DNA of 64,000 nucleotides from Myrica gale. Its lineage: Eukaryota > Streptophyta > Magnoliopsida > Fagales > Myricaceae. The notes below the pieces were generated by a model, which was not told the origin of the DNA, ran no database searches, and saw only the letters and a program-made list of their open reading frames with translations. Below are positions 59,409-64,000 of this stretch, piece after piece (positions within the stretch are counted from its first letter, which is position 1; every line of letters starts with the position of its first letter). The translations under genes were made by a program, and so were the position numbers. The DNA is taken from assembly GCA_963930655.1 (NCBI GenBank), contig OZ005617.1:10914501-10978500 (forward strand). Reading direction: 5' to 3'.

Positions 59409-61729
59409 TGTAACAACCAAGACTTCTATTTTTAAAATTTACATGAATTTTTTATTTGATATTTGAAATGTCTTCTTTAAATTTGAAATTTGAGTTTAAT
59501 TCATCTAAAATAGTTGAATTTTTATCTTTGACCTAGTCAAACCTTTTTAAAATTTGAAAGATTTTATGATTATTTTAAAATAAAAGTTTTAGAGTTCAAA
59601 AGGGACTCTATTACTAGTGTGAGTTTATATATAGATTTACACATTGGTTAAAATTTTTACACACCTTGATTTTACACTAACAAGAGGAAAAAGAAGGGTT
59701 TTCTTGCTTTCAACAATCTAGACGAAATTTCTTGAAGTAAATTCAGGTATTTCGAATTTATTGATATTATATTTGTATTATTTTTATGAGAGATCAAACC
59801 ATAGGGTGTTTAGATCTATCCATAATTATTTCAAGATTTTTGAAATAGTTTTAATGGGTTTCTTGGAGTATTTGAAATTTGGGTTCAAGATTTGTTCAAG
59901 GAAAATTCAGGTTCTTGATCTGAGTAGTAAATAGAATTATATTTTTATAGCCGACTTTGGACATTGAAAAATTCTGATTTTTAGATATTACCCACTAGAC
60001 ATCTGCAGGAGGGCCCCGTTATAGTTTCGTAATTTTTGGAGATGTATTGGTATGGTTTTGAAAATCCGGAAATGTGGTTAAGAGAAATCAGAATTGCTGA
60101 GAAAGATTCATTGATACAGATTTGAAGTTTGAACCGTATGACATAGATATGATTCGGATTTCGGCATGAAATTTTATGAGTATTTGTATAACCCATATAG
60201 AAATTTTTGGTATAAATTTCGGGATTTTTGGATATCGTAATAGATCTTTATGAATTTTTGGAGTGATGAGTACCGAATTATTCAGGGTATAGTTTGTCTC
60301 CGTGAACAGAGTTAAATGTCGATTTTATTAACTGAGTTGTACTAGGAATTTGGATATGAAAATTTACAGGTATATATTTAACATCCTAGGTAAGAACATA
60401 GTTTAATTAGGGGAGTTTAGGAAAACTCTAGATAGGTAAGATATATTTTAGAATCTGACCAGTGAATTTCGGATTAATCCTGTCGGGCAGATTTAAAGTT
60501 TCATTTGTGTTTCCGTTTGAGCGTATTATAATACGTTAAATTTTGTATTGATAGGTGCTAAGTCAGAGACTTATTTTCTTGAAGATCCAGGTAAGCGGGG
60601 TTATTATGCTAGATTTTTTTAAAAAGACCGAGGTGATATTTGAGAAATTGCATGCTTTAATGAAAACCCTCGGAGTTTTATTTGCATTACTTTATGATTA
60701 AATTCTCAAAGGTTATAACATGAAATGTGTAAACATGAGCCTATTTTTATTTCCAATGATATTTCATGATGTTTTCAATATTTAAAACAAAGCTTTTTTA
60801 TATTTATTGTTATTCAAGATTTGTTTAAGATATTTCATGATGTTTTCATTGATTGAAACCAAAGGTTTTGGTATTTATTGTTATTCAAGATTTTTGCATG
60901 TATTTCATGAAAAGAGGAGAAAGATGCAAAGTTCAAAGTGAAGTTTATTTTATGATATGTTATGTATTTTCAAACCCTGAGGCCCAGAGTTACAGAGACA
61001 GTCATGGGTACCAATTGCAACCCATTGAGTGCACCCATTCTGGAAACGGAGTGGTTTTTTTGTAGATTCTTACCGAGTGCACATTTGGACATGACCAAGC
61101 CTTAGTAAGGAAGATTCTACCCATAGTATTGGCTTGTTTGGCTGATCCCCAAACTAGGTAGCAACTGCACAACCCTGTCACGGGGGTAAACGTGACCCAT
61201 AGTTATTGCTAAAGGGATTTTCTTACATAGATAAAATTGATTTTCTATGGTATTATGTTATATAGATAAAACTGTTTTGTTGATATAGATGTTTTATTGA
61301 AATTGTCAAAAATAACTTTCAACAATTTAGAAAGATTTTAAATATTATATCTCTTACTTTTATAGTGTGGCTCATGGGATATACACTTGCATAATGATTT
61401 TGCTTACTAAGTTGTCGAACTCACCCCCTATTATTTTCCTTATTTTCAGATGTTGATCAGGAGCGTGTCGATAGTCAGGATTAGATGGCACGTGGGCGGG
61501 TAGCTGAGTGATTATGAGAATAAATGTTTGACTCTATTATGAGTCAAATCATGTTTAGATTTGTCTTTGTGTCTGAAAGAGTTTCTTTTTAAGTTTTATT
61601 AAGAGAGATTTATTGAAATTTTTATATAAAGTTTATTCCGCATTTATTATTAGATATTTTTTAAATCAAAAGTCTAATTGTTTATTGCAAGTTAGTCACC
61701 CTCTAGCCTTTGTGGTTTGGGGCGTGACA
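59409..61729 (+). mobile_element. 5' LTR of Ty3/gypsy element E
   Basis: Starts TGTAACAACC and ends GGGGCGTGACA; length 2321 bp. TTATATATAG at 59625-59634, a 5' splice-site consensus at 59747, a hairpin motif at 61408-61423, an acceptor TTTTCAG (61450) and a short acidic open stretch (DVDQERVDSQD-stop) follow the same order as in LTRs A-D. The left flank is GATGA; the other flank is outside the window. Confidence 0.9.
61408..61423 (+). promoter_or_regulatory. Degenerate TGAGTC/GACTCA motif, LTR E copy
   Basis: TAAGTT-GTCG-AACTCA keeps the inverted-repeat form with a 4-base loop and one mispair, 27 bp before a TTTTCAG acceptor. Confidence 0.55.
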
Positions 61730-61732
61730 GTT

Positions 61733-61744
61733 TGGTATCAGAGC
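61733..61744 (+). other. Primer-binding site of element E
   Basis: TGGTATCAGAGC, three bases after the LTR end, complementary to the 3' end of initiator Met tRNA as in most plant LTR retrotransposons. Confidence 0.9.
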
Positions 61745-61896
61745 AACCGGGTTATTAGGTTCTGTAGACAATAAAAGAGAAATAGGTTTGGATTGAGAGT
61801 TTTGAGGAGAGGATCGAGTAGACTAGGTTGTTGTTTGTTTGAAATTGTTTAATTATATTTTGATATGAAATTTTGAATATTAATGAATATTTTTGG

Positions 61897-62120
61897 ATGG
61901 CCCCACGTAGTAACTATCGAAATCTGAATAATGGTGAAAACTCAGGTCAGACCGAAGAGGACAATGTGGGAGCCAACTTGAACACTGTTGGAGTGTTACA
62001 TGAGGTAGTGCAATAAGTTATAGTGGAGATTGTTCATAATGCTGGGGACAAGAACCGATGTGTTAATACAGTGGGCTGCACGTTTGAGTAGTTCAGCCGC
62101 TTGCCTTAAGTAGAGGATTT
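61897..62120 (+). pseudogene. Gypsy E gag, N-terminal fragment
   Basis: ATG at 61897 opens 39 codons (MAPRSNYRNLNNGENSGQTE...) to TAA at 62014. Capsid-start-like sequence GCTFE-stop-FSRL follows at about 62075. Most of gag, including the zinc knuckle, is missing, apparently by deletion. Confidence 0.7.
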
Positions 62121-62215
62121 ATGATGGATCATTGGGTTTGGAGTGAATAATTTTAACGAGCTTGTTGACAAGGCAACAATTAGAGAAGGAAGTCTGAAGA
62201 GAAGTACAAAAGCTT

Positions 62216-62607
62216 ATGAGCAGAGGAAGAGAAATGCACCACAAGGTTCCAATCTCTCTGTTTACTAGGAAGGCGAATACTCTATTTGACTCTGGGGCAA
62301 CCCACTCTTTTGTGGCAAATAGTTATCTTATAACATGTGGAGTTGGGACTCAACCATTAGAGAAAGTTTGGCAGTACCTAGTCCGTCTGGGAGTTCTATC
62401 GTATGTAAGAAGGTGATTAGTGGTTATCCAAAAAGTATAGACGAAAGAGTGCTTACAGCAAATCTAGTTGTTTTGAGCATGCATGGATTTGATATTGTCC
62501 TAGGGTTGGATTGGCTAGCATCCAATTATGCGGGTTTTGATTGTCGAAGCAAGGAAGTTATTTTTAGACCCCCAGAAAACTTAGAATTTAAATTTGTCGG
62601 ATCGTGA
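62216..62607 (+). pseudogene. Gypsy E protease region
   Basis: An aspartic protease motif FDSGATHSFVANSYL lies at 62285-62330, and VLGLDWLASNYAGFDC-like sequence at about 62500-62550. A frameshift lies near 62400. It would process Gag-Pol. Its link to the RT frame is shortened compared with normal elements. Confidence 0.8.
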
Positions 62608-64000
62608 GATTGAATTTTCTACTAATCTACTCCTTGGAACAACACCAGTCTCTAAGGCACCTTATAGAATGGCACCGTCAGAGTTGTTAGAACTTAAGGA
62701 GCAACTACAAGAATTGTTAGACAAAGGTTTCATAAGACCCAGTGTGTCACCTTGGGGAGCACCGGTTTTGTTGTGAAGAAAAAGATGGATCGTTTCGGAT
62801 GTGCATCGATTACCGAGAACTTAATCGAGTCACGATTAAGAATAGATACCCATTGCCTCGCATCGATGATCTTTTTGATCAGTTACAAGGAGCTCAAGTA
62901 TTTTCTAAGATCGATCTTCATTCGGGTTATCATCAGTTAAAGATTAAGGCGATATTTCGAAAAATGCATTTCGAACTAGGCATGGACATTATGAGTTTTT
63001 AGTAATGTCATTCGGATTAACTAATGCACCATTTGTATTCATGGACATGATGAATAGAGTTTTTTATGAGTATTTAGATCAGTTTGTTGTGGTCTTCATC
63101 GATGACATCCTAATCTATTCGAAAAATCAGGAGGAGCATGAAAATCATTTGAGGTTAGTATTGCAAGTATTAAGAGAGAGAAAATTGTATGCCAAACTCA
63201 AAAAGTGCGAGCTTTGGTTGGAGGAGATTGCGTTCTTAGGTCATCTCATCTCGAAGGAGGGCATTTCTGTAGATCCGAGTAAAGTGGAGGCAGTTATGAA
63301 TTGGCCAGCACCAACAAACGTTCACGAAGTAAGGAGCTTTCTAGGTCTTGCAGGATATTATCGGAGATTTGTAGAGGGTTTTGCGAAGATATCAGTTCCG
63401 TTGACTGCACTAACACGGAAGAATATTAAGTTTGAGTGGACAGAGGTTTGTGAACAGAGTTTTCAAGAACTAAAACAAAGACTTGTAACTGCACTAGTGT
63501 TAACTATTCCATCTCGAAGTGGAGGCTTTGTAATCTTCAGTGATGCATCACAGAAGGGTTTGGGTTGTGTGTTGATGCAGAATGTGAAGGTTGTTGCGTA
63601 TGCGTCTCGGCAGCTGAAGGGTTATGAGCAGAGAAGGGTTTGGGTTGTGTGTTGATGCAGAATGTGAAGGTTGTTGCGTATGCGTCTCGGCAGCTGAAGG
63701 GTTATGAGCAGAATTACCCTACCCATGATTTGGAATTAGCAGCAGTAGTGTTTGCTTTGAAGATTTGGTGGCATTATCTCTATGGAGAGCAGTGTGAGAT
63801 ATTTTCTGATCACAAGAGTCTTAAATATTTGTTTACTCAAAAAGAGTTGAATATGAGGCAAAGAAGATGGTTGAAATTAATCAAAGATTATGACTGTACG
63901 ATTAGTTACCACCCGGGAAAGGGTAATGTTGTAGCAGACGCATTGAGTAGAAAATCATTTGGAGTTTCAAAGTCCGCTTTGATTAGTCAGCATCATATTG
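62594..64000 (+). pseudogene. Gypsy E reverse transcriptase and RNase H, damaged, cut by window end
   Basis: RT fingers start with [16 protein letters not shown] (62655-62705). RT motifs follow in three frames: [30 protein letters not shown] and the catalytic [10 protein letters not shown] (about 63097-63126). The RNase H connection ([10 protein letters not shown]) is followed by an 80-bp tandem duplication. RNase H then continues in another frame ([15 protein letters not shown], then [10 protein letters not shown]). Frameshifts at about 62772 and 62960, and a stop, make it inactive. Integrase would be beyond the window. RT style fits Ty3/gypsy, likely chromovirus-like. Confidence 0.9.
63552..63711 (+). 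repeat. 80-bp tandem duplication in gypsy E RNase H region
   Basis: Two adjacent copies (63552-63631 and 63632-63711) are almost identical. Because 80 is not a multiple of 3, the duplication shifts the frame and ends the RT frame at 63655. Confidence 0.95.

Overview
This is plant nuclear DNA, very probably from a dicot. It is AT-rich, has many introns, and is packed with nested LTR retrotransposons and CACTA, MULE, SINE and TRIM elements. The species cannot be told from the sequence. The only ordinary host genes I can support are two tandem pectin acetylesterase (PAE) genes, both on the + strand. PAE1 is at 34192-38042 (12 coding exons, 399 aa). PAE2 is at 52587-56544 (12 coding exons, 394 aa). 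Each has a TATA box and spliced 5' leader exons further upstream. Nearly everything else is transposon-derived.

Layout. About 325-29728 is a decayed MULE transposase cut into three pieces by two very long solo LTRs of one family. A1 (836-20625) splits its CCHC zinc knuckle. A2 (20688-29526, TSD CACAA) lies 57 bp further on. A1 is loaded with a 1-kb foldback, solo LTR B (3292-6999, TSD CCTAA), CACTA-1 (8553-15401), a 5'-truncated LTR C (to 16730) and a deleted copia element (17431-20384). A2 holds a reverse-oriented solo LTR D (23012-27048, TSD GAGTT).

The PAE duplication spans about 31.43-38.0 kb and 39.17-56.52 kb. After duplication, a TRIM (31785-32188, TSD TTCTT) entered the PAE1 promoter, and a 10.7-kb CACTA element (41524-52268, TSD ATT) entered a 5'-UTR intron of PAE2. 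Each paralogue gives the empty site for the other's insertion. Downstream of PAE2 lie a minus-strand gypsy gag remnant, a partial copia LTR, the end of a third CACTA element (58327 on) and the 5' part of a damaged Ty3/gypsy element (LTR 59409-61729, then gag, protease, RT and RNase H remnants to the window end).

Most interesting pattern. The long LTRs (A1, A2, B, C, D, E) share an internal gene-like layout. In A1, A2, B and E a TATA box is followed about 120-185 bp later by a good 5' splice site; D also has the 5' splice site. In all six a long stretch ends in the inverted repeat TGAGTC-N5-GACTCA, 25-50 bp before an acceptor-like tract. In A1, A2, B and C that tract opens into a small homologous coding exon. 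Three of these exons end in an acidic tail resembling a SUMO-interacting motif. This suggests that these LTRs carry their own intron and a small U5-encoded protein.
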